Notes: a model not told the origin generated them from the sequence alone. 49,914 nucleotides of DNA from Mycobacterium sp. E796 (GCF_001672815.1 NZ_LZKK01000004.1:1-49914); one strand, 5' to 3'. Shown: positions 32,735 through 42,565, counted from the first letter of the stretch. Numbers and translations: made by a program.

Positions 32735-34245
32735 TGACGGTGGCTACGAAACGACGCGTCAGTGGTTTGCATCCAGCGTGGTGGACGGGGATCCTCCTCG
32801 CGGTGATCGCTGCCATCGGGATGATCACACCCTTGGCCTTTAATCGCGATTTTCGCTCCTACGCCAAGGTCACCTTGGCCGCCGACCGATCGGGTCTGGT
32901 GATGGACCCGTACGCCAAGGTCAAGTATCGCGGCGTGCTCGTCGGCCGGGTCAAAGCGATCCGTCCCGGTAGCCCGGTGCGCTTAGACCTCGAAATCTAT
33001 TCCAGCGACCTGAGGTACATCCCGGCCAACGTGGGCGCCAAGATCACCGCGCCCACGGCCTTCGGCTCCAAGTACGTTGAGCTCGTCGCTCCGGACAACC
33101 CGAGTTCCAGGCAGTTGACTTCGGGTGCAACGCTATTCGCCAGCAAGGTCAGCGACGAAACGAACACCACCTTCAGCAACCTCGTCGAGGTGCTGGACAA
33201 GATCGACGTCACCAAGCTGCACGCCGTCCTGTCCGCTTGGTCCGATGCTCTGCGCGGCAAGGGCCAACAGATCGGCGAAGCCATCACCGATGCAAACCAG
33301 TACCTGTCGCAGCTCAACTCCCGCAGCGACACCATCCGTCAGGATTGGCGCGCGTTCAAGGGATTCAACGACACGTATGCGTCCGCGGCCAAAGACCTCC
33401 TGCGCGTGCTTGACGCGGCGAGCACGACAAGCACCACCATCACCGACGATGCCAAGTCGCTGGATTCGCTGCTGGTCAATGTGACTGGCTTGTCTAACGG
33501 CGGTATCAACCTGATCGGGCCGAACCGGGACAACCTGGTCCAGGGCGTCAACATGCTCGAGCCGACGACGCGGCTGCTCATGAAGTACAACCCCGAACTG
33601 ACGTGCACTCTGCTCGGGGGGCAGAACTTGATGACTAACTTCAAGTTTCTCGACAACGTCGGCGGAAATGGCTATTCCGTCATTCTCGATGCCGGTCTGT
33701 TGTTCGGTGACGATCCGTACAAATATCCGGATAACTTGCCGATCACCGGCCAAAAGGGTGGTCCGGGTGGCAAGCCCGGCTGCGGATCGCTGCCTGACGT
33801 GTCTAATAACTGGCCCGTCCGCTATGTCGTCACCAACTCCGGGTATGGCACGGGCAACGACATTCGGATTAACCCGGGGATCGGATTTCCGGGGTGGGCC
33901 AATTACTTCCCGACTACGCGGGGGACGCCCCAGCCGCCCAGCCTGAAGAACACCGCCGGCGGTCCTGCTCCGGGCCCCGTCCCGTACCCCGGGGCACCGC
34001 AGTATGGGGCGCAGCAGTACGCCCCCGATGGGGCACCGCTTTATCCGGGGCTGCCGTCGGCACCGCCGCCGGGTCAGCCGCGCGATCCGGGGCCGGTGTT
34101 TGGATTGGAGCCGTTTACGCCTGCGCACCCGATGGAGGTGCAGCCGACCCCGGTGCCGATCGCGCCTCCACCACTGCCGGCTGCTGCGCCGTCGCCGGCG
34201 TCCCCGGCCGACGAGTTGGCGCCAATGGACGTCCCGACATCCTGA
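32734..34245 (+). CDS. MceA-type lipid-transport protein
   Basis: This 503-residue protein has one N-terminal membrane helix (WWTGILLAVIAAIGMITPLAF), an MCE domain (about residues 35-115, with VKYRGVLVGRVKAI and KITAPTAFGSKYVEL), a long helical region forming the tunnel wall, and a Pro/Gly/Ala-rich tail of about 110 residues (APQYGAQQYAPDGAPLYPG). Such tails are usual in MceA proteins. The six Mce subunits form a heterohexameric tube that carries lipids across the periplasm. ATG 32734 is taken rather than a TTG one codon upstream. Confidence 0.94.
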   Translation: MTVATKRRVSGLHPAWWTGILLAVIAAIGMITPLAFNRDFRSYAKVTLAADRSGLVMDPYAKVKYRGVLVGRVKAIRPGSPVRLDLEIYSSDLRYIPANVGAKITAPTAFGSKYVELVAPDNPSSRQLTSGATLFASKVSDETNTTFSNLVEVLDKIDVTKLHAVLSAWSDALRGKGQQIGEAITDANQYLSQLNSRSDTIRQDWRAFKGFNDTYASAAKDLLRVLDAASTTSTTITDDAKSLDSLLVNVTGLSNGGINLIGPNRDNLVQGVNMLEPTTRLLMKYNPELTCTLLGGQNLMTNFKFLDNVGGNGYSVILDAGLLFGDDPYKYPDNLPITGQKGGPGGKPGCGSLPDVSNNWPVRYVVTNSGYGTGNDIRINPGIGFPGWANYFPTTRGTPQPPSLKNTAGGPAPGPVPYPGAPQYGAQQYAPDGAPLYPGLPSAPPPGQPRDPGPVFGLEPFTPAHPMEVQPTPVPIAPPPLPAAAPSPASPADELAPMDVPTS

Positions 34246-34269
34246 CAACTGCGAACGAGAAAGGCGGAT

Positions 34270-35301
34270 ATGCGACAACACTTGACCGGCACGCTCTGGC
34301 GCCTCGCCATTTATGCAGTCGTATGCGGCTTCTTCGTCGTCGGGGTTTTCGCGGTCTTCGGCCAGCTTCGGTTTGGTCAGAAGGAGAAGACCTACAACGC
34401 GATCTTCACCACCGTGTCGGGCCTCAAGAGCGGCAATTTTGTCCGCATCGCCGGCGTCGAAGTCGGCAAGGTGCAGGACATCACGATCAACGACGACGGC
34501 ACTGTCCGCGTGGCCTTCGGCGTCCGTGACACCGTGGCGCTGACCGAGGGCAGTCGTGTCGATATCCGTTATCAGGACTTGATCGGCAATCGGTACTTGG
34601 CGTTGGGGGAGGGCCCCGGGGGGTTGCGTCGGCTTAAGCCCGGCGACACGATTCCCATCGACCGCACTGCGCCCGCGCTGGATCTCGACGCGCTTGTCGG
34701 TGGGTTCCGTCCGCTGTTTCGCGCGTTACAACCTGAGCAAGTGAACGCGCTGACCGGCCAGCTCATCAGCGCCTTCCAGGGTGAGGGCGCCAACATCAAC
34801 GCTTTCCTCGACCAGGCCGCCGCCTTGACCGGTACCCTGGCCGACCGCGACCAGCTCATCGGCCAAGTCGTCGGCAATCTCAATACCGTGCTCGGGTCGC
34901 TCGGGGGCCAAAGCAAGCAGTTCGCCCAAGCGATTGACTCCCTTTCGGCTCTGGTCGACGGATTGGAAGCCCGAAAGCAGGACGTCACCAACGGCCTGGC
35001 TTACAGCAATGCCGCCGCCGGTTCGATCGCCAATCTGCTCGCCGAGGCCCGGCAGCCGCTGAAACAGGTCGTCGCTCAGACCGACCGCACCGCGGGACTG
35101 GTCGTGGCCGACCACGACTTCGTCGACAATCTGCTGGCCACCCTGCCCGACGCCTACAAGATTTTGGGCCGACTCGGGCTTTACGGGGACTACTTCAGTT
35201 TCTACCTCTGTGACTTGATCTTGAAAGTAAACGGTAAGGGGGGCCAACCGGTCTACATCAAACTCGCCGGACAGAAGTCCGGGAGGTGCGCGCCCCGATG
35301 A
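34270..35301 (+). CDS. MceB-type lipid-transport protein
   Basis: This 343-residue protein has an N-terminal helix (LAIYAVVCGFFVVGVFAVFG), the MCE domain (YNAIFTTVSGLKSGNFVRIA ... DIRYQDLIGNRYLALGEG) and a helical region to about residue 290. It ends with the MceB-type Cys segment YFSFYLCDLIL and a basic CAPR end. The start is 24 bases after mceA, with GAGAAAGG as ribosome binding site, so this is the largest gap inside the mce core. Confidence 0.94.
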   Translation: MRQHLTGTLWRLAIYAVVCGFFVVGVFAVFGQLRFGQKEKTYNAIFTTVSGLKSGNFVRIAGVEVGKVQDITINDDGTVRVAFGVRDTVALTEGSRVDIRYQDLIGNRYLALGEGPGGLRRLKPGDTIPIDRTAPALDLDALVGGFRPLFRALQPEQVNALTGQLISAFQGEGANINAFLDQAAALTGTLADRDQLIGQVVGNLNTVLGSLGGQSKQFAQAIDSLSALVDGLEARKQDVTNGLAYSNAAAGSIANLLAEARQPLKQVVAQTDRTAGLVVADHDFVDNLLATLPDAYKILGRLGLYGDYFSFYLCDLILKVNGKGGQPVYIKLAGQKSGRCAPR

Positions 35302-36704
35302 AGCCCTTCTTTGACCGCAACCGGTTTGTGATCGGGTCGGTCGGTATCGGCGTGACGCTCGCGTTGATGCTCGCTGCGCTGAACTACCAGAAGCTGCCCC
35401 TCTTCGACTCCGGCACGACCTATTCCGCTTATTTCACGCAAGCGGGCGGCCTGTCCAGCGAGAGCAAGGTACGTGTGTCGGGGTTCCAGGCGGGCACGGT
35501 CGAAAGTGTCACCCTCGACGGTCCGAGGGTGTTGGTCACTTTCAAGATCGACCACCACATCCGGCTGGGTAACCGCGCGGAAGCGGCGATCAAGACAGCG
35601 ACTCTGCTGGGCAACAAAGTCCTCGAGATCACCCCTCGCGGCGACGGTCAGCTCACGCAGACCATTCCGTTGGAACGCACCACCTCTCCGTACCAGCTAC
35701 CCGAAGCTCTGGGGGATCTCTCCAAAACCATCAGCGGCCTGAACACCGACCAGCTGTCGACCTCGTTGGCAGTGTTGTCGGACACCTTCGCCAACACCGC
35801 ACCTGAGCTGCGGGCAGCCGTCGCGGGCGTGGGTCGGTTCTCCCAGACTCTCGACGCCCGCGACGAGCAACTGCGGACCTTGCTCGAGAACGCGAAGAAA
35901 GCGACGGCGGTCCTGGCCGAACGCAGCCAAAAAGTGGTCGACCTCGTCGTCAACACCAACAACTTGCTTGCGGAACTGCGTACGCAGAGTGGGGCGCTCG
36001 ACCAGATTTCCCATAATTTGTCCGCGCTGGCGCAGCAGGTCAAGGGCTTCATCGAGGAGAACCGTCAACCGCTCAAGCCCGCTCTGGACAAACTCAACGG
36101 GGTGCTGGCGATCCTTGATCACCGCAAAAAGGAGATCCAGGAATCCATCAAGGGCCTCAACAACTACGCGTTGTCACTAGGCGAATCGGTTGCGTCGGGG
36201 CCGTTCTACAATGCCTACCTCGCCAACCTGCTCCCCGGCCAATTCATCCAGCCGTTTATTGATGCGGCGTTTAAAGACCTCGGGTTGGATCCGGCCACCC
36301 TGGCACCCACCGAGCGCGCCGACCCCCCCACCGGCCAGCCGGCGACACCGCCGCTGCCCTTGCCCTACCCCAGGACCGGTCAAGATGGGCCGCCGAGACG
36401 CAATCTGCCCGATGCCATCACGGGCAACCCGGGTGACCAGCCGTGCGGCCCGCCCGGCGTGCCGTTGCCTGGACCCGGCTGCTATCCGTACCGCAACCCG
36501 GCGCCCGCGCCGCCGCCCGGCGGTCCGCCTCCCGGGCCTCCCGCAGTCGCACCGCCGGGGGAGCAGTTTGTCGCGCCGCCCACAACGCCGCCGCTGCAGC
36601 CGGCACCCGGCGAGGTGCAGGCGCCCCAGCAGCCCGGACAAAGCGGGCCAGGGCCTGTCTCCCCGCCCACGGGACGCTCGCCCGCCGAAGGAGGAGCGCG
36701 GTGA
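35298..36704 (+). CDS. MceC-type lipid-transport protein
   Basis: A 468-residue protein with an N-terminal helix (IGSVGIGVTLALMLAALNY), an MCE domain (YSAYFTQAGGLSSESKVRVS ... AAIKTATLLGNKVLEITPRG), a helical stretch rich in Leu/Gln/Asn heptads (QLRTLLENAKKATAVLAERS), and a Pro-rich tail of about 130 residues. The tail is a standard feature of MceC. ATG 35298 overlaps the mceB stop by 4 bases. Confidence 0.94.
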   Translation: MKPFFDRNRFVIGSVGIGVTLALMLAALNYQKLPLFDSGTTYSAYFTQAGGLSSESKVRVSGFQAGTVESVTLDGPRVLVTFKIDHHIRLGNRAEAAIKTATLLGNKVLEITPRGDGQLTQTIPLERTTSPYQLPEALGDLSKTISGLNTDQLSTSLAVLSDTFANTAPELRAAVAGVGRFSQTLDARDEQLRTLLENAKKATAVLAERSQKVVDLVVNTNNLLAELRTQSGALDQISHNLSALAQQVKGFIEENRQPLKPALDKLNGVLAILDHRKKEIQESIKGLNNYALSLGESVASGPFYNAYLANLLPGQFIQPFIDAAFKDLGLDPATLAPTERADPPTGQPATPPLPLPYPRTGQDGPPRRNLPDAITGNPGDQPCGPPGVPLPGPGCYPYRNPAPAPPPGGPPPGPPAVAPPGEQFVAPPTTPPLQPAPGEVQAPQQPGQSGPGPVSPPTGRSPAEGGAR

Positions 36705-38116
36705 GGTCTAGGAAGGCAAGGACGGTGCTGGCGGCGGCGCTCGCGGTAACCCTTGTCGGCGGGGCTGTGGCGGTGATGCGCGGCGCCGACGCGAGAACCG
36801 CGCGAATTGACGTGGTGGCGTATTTCGCGAACAGCAATGGCATCTACCAGGGCGACAACGTGGTCATCCTCGGCGTACCGGTCGGTAAAATCGAGAAGAT
36901 CGAGCCGCAGCCGACGCGGGTGAAGGTCTCGTTCTGGTTTAACAAGAAGTATCAGGTGCCCGCCGATGCCAAAGCGGTGATTTTGTCCCCGAACCTGGTG
37001 ACCGCCCGCGCCATCGAGCTGACACCGGCCTATACCGGCGGCCCGCAGCTGTCCGATGACACGATTATTCCGCAGGACCGCACGGCGGTGCCCGTCGAGT
37101 TCGATGATCTGCGCCAGCAACTGCAACGCCTGACGCAGACGCTGCAACCGTCTCAGCCGGGGGGCACCAGCACCCTCGGTGCGTTTATCAACACCGCTGC
37201 CAACAATCTCCGCGGGCAGGGCGCCGACATCCGTCAGACCGTGATCAGGCTCGCCCAGGCCATCAGTGCGCTAGGCGACCACAGCGGCGATCTGTTCGGC
37301 ACCCTGCAAGATCTCGCCACTTTGGTGTCGGCGCTGCAGGACAGCTCAGGTGCCATGGCTGACCTGAACCGTAACCTGGCTGCGGTAACCAATCTGTTGG
37401 CCAACGATCCCAATGAGGTCGCTCGCGCGGTGCGCGATCTCAACGACGTCGCGGGCGACGTTCAGAATTTCGTCGCCGACAACCGCGAATCCTTGGGCAC
37501 CACCTCGGACAAGCTGGCCGCGGTGTCGTCTGCGGTGGTGGAAAGCCTCGCCGATATCAAACAGACGCTGCATGTCGCTCCGACGGCGTTTCAGAACTTC
37601 GTCAACATCTACCAGCCCGCCCAAGGCGGGCTGACGGGGGCGCTGGCGCTGACCAACTTCGCGAACCCCATCCAGTTCTTGTGCGGCTCGCTGCAGGCGG
37701 CGTCACGAATGAACGCCGAACAATCAGCGAAGCTGTGCGTGCAGTACTTGGCGCCCATCATCAAAAACCGGCAATACAACTTCTTGCCGCTCGGGATGAA
37801 CCCGTTCGTGGGCGCGGTGGCGCACGCCAACGAGATCACCTACAGCGAAGACTGGCTGCGTCCTGACTACATCCCGCCCAATGGCGACAATGGCCAAGCT
37901 CCAGCGCCGAGTTCTCAACCTGGCCCGCCGCCGCCGGCGAATCAAATCTTTAATGCCTACGGTGCCGGCGCGAATCCGAATGATGGCCAAGCACCGTACG
38001 TGCCGGCACGACCGGACAGCCCGCTGGCGAGCGATCCGATCGTACCCACGCCGATAGCGACCAACCCGGCGCAAGGTCTGCCCGGCATGATGACCCCCCC
38101 GACGGGCGGACAATGA
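36701..38116 (+). CDS. MceD-type lipid-transport protein
   Basis: A 471-residue protein beginning at GTG 36701, with 4-base overlap with mceC and a good GAAGGAGGAG site just before. N-terminal helix (TVLAAALAVTLVGGAVAVM), MCE domain (DVVAYFANSNGIYQGDNVVI ... ILSPNLVTARAIELTPAY), helical region, then conserved Cys-containing LCGSLQAASRMNAEQSAKLC and a Pro-rich tail ending GMMTPPTGGQ. An upstream extension of the frame reads through mceC in another phase and is not used. Confidence 0.93.
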   Translation: MRSRKARTVLAAALAVTLVGGAVAVMRGADARTARIDVVAYFANSNGIYQGDNVVILGVPVGKIEKIEPQPTRVKVSFWFNKKYQVPADAKAVILSPNLVTARAIELTPAYTGGPQLSDDTIIPQDRTAVPVEFDDLRQQLQRLTQTLQPSQPGGTSTLGAFINTAANNLRGQGADIRQTVIRLAQAISALGDHSGDLFGTLQDLATLVSALQDSSGAMADLNRNLAAVTNLLANDPNEVARAVRDLNDVAGDVQNFVADNRESLGTTSDKLAAVSSAVVESLADIKQTLHVAPTAFQNFVNIYQPAQGGLTGALALTNFANPIQFLCGSLQAASRMNAEQSAKLCVQYLAPIIKNRQYNFLPLGMNPFVGAVAHANEITYSEDWLRPDYIPPNGDNGQAPAPSSQPGPPPPANQIFNAYGAGANPNDGQAPYVPARPDSPLASDPIVPTPIATNPAQGLPGMMTPPTGGQ

Positions 38117-39261
38117 GATCGATATCTCTGCGGTGTGCCGCCGTGGCCATCCTCGCCGTCGTCTGCACTACATTTTCGGGATGCGGCTACCTGCGTAATT
38201 TTCAGGGCGCGAACACATTTCCCCTGCCGGGGACGCATGGTGGTGGTGCCGGTTCGTTCACGGTGCGCGCCGAGATGCGTGACGTCGAGAATCTGGAACG
38301 GAACTCGCGCGTTCGCGTCAAGGATGTCACCGTCGGCAATGTCACCGATATCGAATTGCAGGGGTGGCATGCGCTGGTCACGATGAGCCTCGACCCTGAC
38401 GTCGATCTGCCCGCCAATGCGACCGCCAAGCTCGGTCAGACAAGCTTGCTGGGTTCGGTCCACATCGAACTCGCGCCGCCCGCAAACGTCCCCCCCGAGG
38501 GAAAGCTCAGAGATGGATCGGTGATTCAGCTGTCGTCTAGCGCGGCGTATCCGTCGACCGAGAAAACGCTCAGCGCCGTTTCCCTGTTGCTCAACGGTGG
38601 CGGACTCGGTCAGGTCCAAGACATCACCGCCGCGCTGAGCACCGCCTTTAGCGGCCGAGATCAGGATCTTCGGCAGTTGATTGAGCAGCTTGACACCTTC
38701 GTCGGATACCTCAACGACCAGAAGGACGACATCATCGCGGCGACGGACAGTCTGAACAATCTGGTCGCACAGTTCGCCGACCAGAGGCCGGTACTCGATA
38801 AGGCACTGCAAACAATTCCCAGGGCGCTGACTGTCCTCAAAGATGAGCGCCAGAACCTGACCGAGGCGCTGGACAAAGTGGGCAAGTTCGGTGCCCTGGC
38901 GGCGGACTCGGTCAACCGCACCAAAGAAAACGTGGTGAAAGAACTCAACGATCTAGGGCCGGTGCTCAAGTCGTTGGCGGACGCGGGACCCGCACTGACC
39001 CGATCGCTGGATTACTTCGCGACGTTCCCCTGGCCTAAGAACACGCTGTCGAAATGGGTGCGTGGCGATTTCGCGAACCTGACCGGCATCTTCGACCTGA
39101 CCCTGAGTCGTCTCGATGCGGGACTGTTCACGGGTACTCGGTGGGAGGGCCAGTTGACGGAATTGGAACTGCAGTGGGGCCGCACGCTCGGCCAGATGCC
39201 CAGCCCGTACACCGCGCGCAATCCGCTCGTCGCGCCGTACCACTTCGATCAAGGGCCCTGA
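38113..39261 (+). CDS. MceE-type lipoprotein (LprK-like)
   Basis: This 382-residue Mce subunit has a lipoprotein signal (MRSISLRCAAVAILAVVC..., lipobox FSGC with C24), as is standard for MceE. The MCE domain follows (FTVRAEMRDVENLERNSRVR ... AKLGQTSLLGSVHIELAPP), then a helical region (QDLRQLIEQLDTFVGYLNDQ). The lipid anchor may fix the complex to the outer leaflet. No long Pro tail is present. 4-base overlap with mceD. Confidence 0.94.
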   Translation: MRSISLRCAAVAILAVVCTTFSGCGYLRNFQGANTFPLPGTHGGGAGSFTVRAEMRDVENLERNSRVRVKDVTVGNVTDIELQGWHALVTMSLDPDVDLPANATAKLGQTSLLGSVHIELAPPANVPPEGKLRDGSVIQLSSSAAYPSTEKTLSAVSLLLNGGGLGQVQDITAALSTAFSGRDQDLRQLIEQLDTFVGYLNDQKDDIIAATDSLNNLVAQFADQRPVLDKALQTIPRALTVLKDERQNLTEALDKVGKFGALAADSVNRTKENVVKELNDLGPVLKSLADAGPALTRSLDYFATFPWPKNTLSKWVRGDFANLTGIFDLTLSRLDAGLFTGTRWEGQLTELELQWGRTLGQMPSPYTARNPLVAPYHFDQGP

Positions 39262-39262
39262 G

Positions 39263-40726
39263 ATGCGTTTGACGCGGACGATCAAGCTCCAGCTGGCGGT
39301 GTTCGCCGTCATCGCTGTGGCGTCGGTGACCGTCATGTTTTTCGGCTATATGCAGATCCCGACAGCGTTCTTCGACCTGCACCGCTACACCGTGACCCTG
39401 CAACTGCCCGCGGCGGGGGGCCTCTACCCCGGCGGCAATGTCACCTACAACGGCGTCGAGGTCGGACGCGTCGACGCCGTTCGTCTGCGAGCGAACGGCG
39501 CCGAAGCGGTCCTCAAACTTGATACCGCCTTCAAGATCCCGGCCGATCTCAAGGCCTCGGTGCACAGCGTGTCGGCGATCGGCGAACAGTACGTGCAGCT
39601 ATCCCCACAAAGCGGGGCGGGTCCTTCCCTCAAAAACGGCGACGTGATTCCCCAGGATCGGACCGAGGTCCAGCCGGACATCAACGGCTTGCTCGAGGCC
39701 GCCAACCGCGGGCTGAAGGCGATTCCCGGCGACAACCTCCAAACAGTGGTGGACGAGTCATACACCGCGTTCGCCGGGCTTGGGCCGGACCTGTCGCGGT
39801 TGGTGACTGGATCAACCAATTTGGCGCGCGACGCTCGCAGAACGTTGGACTCGCAGATCGCGCTGATCGAAGGCGCCCAGCCCATATTGGGGAGCCAGAC
39901 CCGCACCTCTGATTCCATCCGAGCGTGGGCCACCAACCTGGCCAGCATCAGCTCGCAGCTCCACGACAAGGACGCCGCGGTACGGGGCATCTTGGATAAA
40001 GGTCCCGGAGCGGCCGCTGAGGTGCGTGGACTTTTCGACCGGTTACAACCGACACTGCCGATCTTTTTGTCCAACTTGGTCAGCGTTGACCAGGTCGCGG
40101 TCACCTACCGGCCCGACCTCGAGGCGGTCCTCGTCCTGCTGCCGCGCGGGGTTGAGATATTCCAGGGCCCTCTGACGCCGAACCGCTTCACCAAGAGACC
40201 GGGCGCGTTCCTGGCGTTCAACCTGAACTTGAATATTCCTAAGCCGTGCACCACGGGCTTCCTGCCATCCAGCCAGATCCGTACGCCGGTCTCCCAGGAC
40301 TTCCCCGACCGTCCTAACGGCGATCTCTACTGCCGGATCCCGCAGGACGCGCCAACCGATGTCCGCGGCGCGCGGAACTATCCGTGTGAGACCAAGCCCG
40401 GCAAGCGCGCCCCGACGGCCGCGATGTGTGAAAGTGACGAAGAATATGTGCCGCTAAACGACGGGTGGAACTGGAAGGGCGACCCGAACGCAACAACGAC
40501 CGGACAAGACATCCCCCAGCCGCGCCCGGCGGCCAAACCGTCCGGGGCCGCGCCGCCATCACCCGCGGCGCCGCCGCTTCCGCCCATCGCCGCGGCGCAG
40601 TACGATCCAGCAACAGGCGACTACGTCGGTCCCGACGGGAAGATCTATACCCAAAGGGATCTCGCGCGCGGTGCCGTAAAGGAGAAAACGTGGCAGGACA
40701 TGTTGATGCCGCCGAACGAGCAGTGA
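39263..40726 (+). CDS. MceF-type lipid-transport protein
   Basis: This 487-residue last Mce subunit has an N-terminal helix (LAVFAVIAVASVTVMFFGYM), an MCE domain (TVTLQLPAAGGLYPGGNVTY ... ASVHSVSAIGEQYVQLSP) and a helical tunnel region. The C-terminal part has a conserved MceF block with several Cys (KPCTTGF, YCRIPQDAPTDVRGARNYPC) and a Pro/Ala-rich tail. It starts one base after the mceE stop. The next gene starts inside its last 37 bases. Confidence 0.94.
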   Translation: MRLTRTIKLQLAVFAVIAVASVTVMFFGYMQIPTAFFDLHRYTVTLQLPAAGGLYPGGNVTYNGVEVGRVDAVRLRANGAEAVLKLDTAFKIPADLKASVHSVSAIGEQYVQLSPQSGAGPSLKNGDVIPQDRTEVQPDINGLLEAANRGLKAIPGDNLQTVVDESYTAFAGLGPDLSRLVTGSTNLARDARRTLDSQIALIEGAQPILGSQTRTSDSIRAWATNLASISSQLHDKDAAVRGILDKGPGAAAEVRGLFDRLQPTLPIFLSNLVSVDQVAVTYRPDLEAVLVLLPRGVEIFQGPLTPNRFTKRPGAFLAFNLNLNIPKPCTTGFLPSSQIRTPVSQDFPDRPNGDLYCRIPQDAPTDVRGARNYPCETKPGKRAPTAAMCESDEEYVPLNDGWNWKGDPNATTTGQDIPQPRPAAKPSGAAPPSPAAPPLPPIAAAQYDPATGDYVGPDGKIYTQRDLARGAVKEKTWQDMLMPPNEQ

Positions 40727-41385
40727 CGCAATCAGAACCGGATTGCACCGAGGACGTCCCTCTGGGTGGCTCCGGCGACCCCGGCGAGGCCATCGTCGAA
40801 GCTACGGGTGAGACGATCCATCACCCGGGCGGCGACAGTACCGAAGACAACGCTGAGGGCGAAACGGACCCGGCGACGGTTGCGCCGCGCGCGAGACGAT
40901 CGCTTTCACGTGTGCAGCAGGCGGTGCTGATCGGCATAGCGACGGTCGTCACGCTGGCCGCGGCGGCCGGCTGGTTCGGTTTCCGGATCTATCAGTTGCA
41001 CCAAGCCGACGAGCAGCGGGAACTGTTCGTTCAAGTGGCGCGACAAGGCGCTGTGAATCTCACAACGATCGATTGGCAGCACGTGGACACCGATGTCAAG
41101 CGCATCGTGGACTCAGCGACGGGTACCTTCCAAGAAGACTTTGCCGCCCGCTCGAAGCCATTCATCGATGTGGTCAAGAAGGTGCAGTCGAAGTCGGTCG
41201 GCACGGTCATCGGTGCCGGGCTGGAATCGATGTCTGGCAATGACGCTCAGGTGATGGTGGCGATGTCAGTGAAGACCACGATGGTCAATCAGCCAGAGCA
41301 ACAACCACATTCATGGCGAATGCGCGTTTCTGTGCATAAGGATGGCGATGAGGTCAAAGTTTCTGACGTCAAGTTCGTGCCCTGA
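40690..41385 (+). CDS. Mce-associated membrane protein 1
   Basis: This protein of about 231 residues has an acidic N-terminal cytoplasmic region (about 70 residues), one membrane helix (AVLIGIATVVTLAAAAGWFG) and a periplasmic NTF2-like domain (VNLTTIDWQHVDTDVKRIVD ... EVKVSDVKFVP). This is the standard architecture of Mce-associated (Mas/Mam) proteins encoded after mceF, thought to stabilise the transporter. GTG 40690 is chosen because AAAGGAG (40678-40684) precedes it, although it then overlaps mceF by 37 bases. Confidence 0.88.
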   Translation: MAGHVDAAERAVTQSEPDCTEDVPLGGSGDPGEAIVEATGETIHHPGGDSTEDNAEGETDPATVAPRARRSLSRVQQAVLIGIATVVTLAAAAGWFGFRIYQLHQADEQRELFVQVARQGAVNLTTIDWQHVDTDVKRIVDSATGTFQEDFAARSKPFIDVVKKVQSKSVGTVIGAGLESMSGNDAQVMVAMSVKTTMVNQPEQQPHSWRMRVSVHKDGDEVKVSDVKFVP

Positions 41386-41447
41386 TGCGGCATCGAGCAC
41401 TCGAATCGAATGACCTCCGCTAAGGCTTCGAAAGGATTTCTGTTCAA

Positions 41448-42137
41448 ATGTTTTCCAGAAGCCGACGCACCGGCAATGACTCGAACGAGGCGGTGACAGG
41501 CGCCGGCTCCGACAAAGCATCTCGGGAGGCCGATCCGCAGAAGGCGGCCACCACCACGGTTGAGTCGGTGGAGGATTCGCAAGAACCTACCGACGAGGCG
41601 GGCAACGCCGACCTGGCGACGGCGGGTAGGGGGCTGGGCGCGCGCGAACGCAAGAAGCGCTGGGCACCAATCGCCGCCTTTTGGATGCTACCTACTTTGG
41701 CGCTGGTGTTGGCGCTCGTTACGGCTTTCCTGAAATGGCAGGAGGCAGTCATGCACGAAAGTGCCGCCGCCAGAGCCGAATCCATAGAAGCAGCCAAGGG
41801 CACCGTTGTCGCCTTGCTGTCTTATAAACCCGAGACCGTTGACAAGGATCTGGCCGCGGCGGCCCCCCGCCTGACCGGATCATTCCGGCGGCAGTATGAG
41901 GATCTGATCAATAAAGTGGTGATCCCGGGTTCGCATCAGCAGCACATCTCAACGGTGGCGACTGTGCCGGCGGCCTCGGCGGTGTCGGCCAGCGGTGACC
42001 GCGCGGTCTTGCTCTTGTACGTCGACCAGACGACCACGGTTGGTGACAAGCCGCCCACTGACCTACAGTCCACCGTGCGCGTCACGATGAACAAGGTCAA
42101 TGATCGTTGGATGATGTCCGAGTTTGACCCTGTGTAG
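41448..42137 (+). CDS. Mce-associated membrane protein 2
   Basis: A 229-residue protein with the same plan: acidic, low-complexity N-terminus (about 60 residues), basic RERKKRWAP, a membrane helix (IAAFWMLPTLALVLALVTAF) and a periplasmic domain (ATVPAASAVSASGDRAVLLL ... DRWMMSEFDPV). It is the last plus-strand gene of the operon. A GAAAGGA site lies about 16 bases before the ATG. Confidence 0.88.
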   Translation: MFSRSRRTGNDSNEAVTGAGSDKASREADPQKAATTTVESVEDSQEPTDEAGNADLATAGRGLGARERKKRWAPIAAFWMLPTLALVLALVTAFLKWQEAVMHESAAARAESIEAAKGTVVALLSYKPETVDKDLAAAAPRLTGSFRRQYEDLINKVVIPGSHQQHISTVATVPAASAVSASGDRAVLLLYVDQTTTVGDKPPTDLQSTVRVTMNKVNDRWMMSEFDPV

Positions 42138-42148
42138 GCGCCGCAGCA

Positions 42149-42565
42149 CTACAGCGTGTATTCGGTCGGACCGAAGGTCTGGCATAGCTTGAACGGTTCG
42201 ACGTAGATCTCAACGCAGCCAATGCCTTTCGTCACATATGTCGCGCCTGCGACGTAAGGATAATAGACGTGCACTGGCATGGAGCTCATCGTGTCCTTGC
42301 ATCGACCGGCCGAACTCTCACCTTTGATCGACAGGCATATCGTCATTCCGCTGGGATTACCCTCCACGGTGCAGGGGCCAATCTGCATCCCGGCCGTGGC
42401 CATCTTGGTGTTGGACAACATCACGACGGTTGGTGGTATCGGTTGCCAGGTGCATTGCCCGCCCCCGCTGGTGTCGCCGGCATCCGACGGCGAAGCGTAG
42501 GCGTTGACGCAGGGGGTTGCATTCAACGCCACTACTGCCACTGGGAGTGCCAACCACCGAATCAT
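42149..42565 (-). CDS. Secreted protein of 138 residues
   Basis: Signal peptide (LALPVAVVALNATPCVNAYA) and a mature domain with five to six Cys (GGQCTWQP, GPCTVEG, TICLSIKG, GRCKDT, GIGCVEIYV, LCQTFGP), suggesting three disulfides. It is convergent with the mce operon and 11 bases from its end. It lies downstream of the AraC gene in the same direction. I do not recognise the family; extracellular function is inferred from the signal peptide. Confidence 0.78.
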   Translation of the reverse strand: MIRWLALPVAVVALNATPCVNAYASPSDAGDTSGGGQCTWQPIPPTVVMLSNTKMATAGMQIGPCTVEGNPSGMTICLSIKGESSAGRCKDTMSSMPVHVYYPYVAGATYVTKGIGCVEIYVEPFKLCQTFGPTEYTL

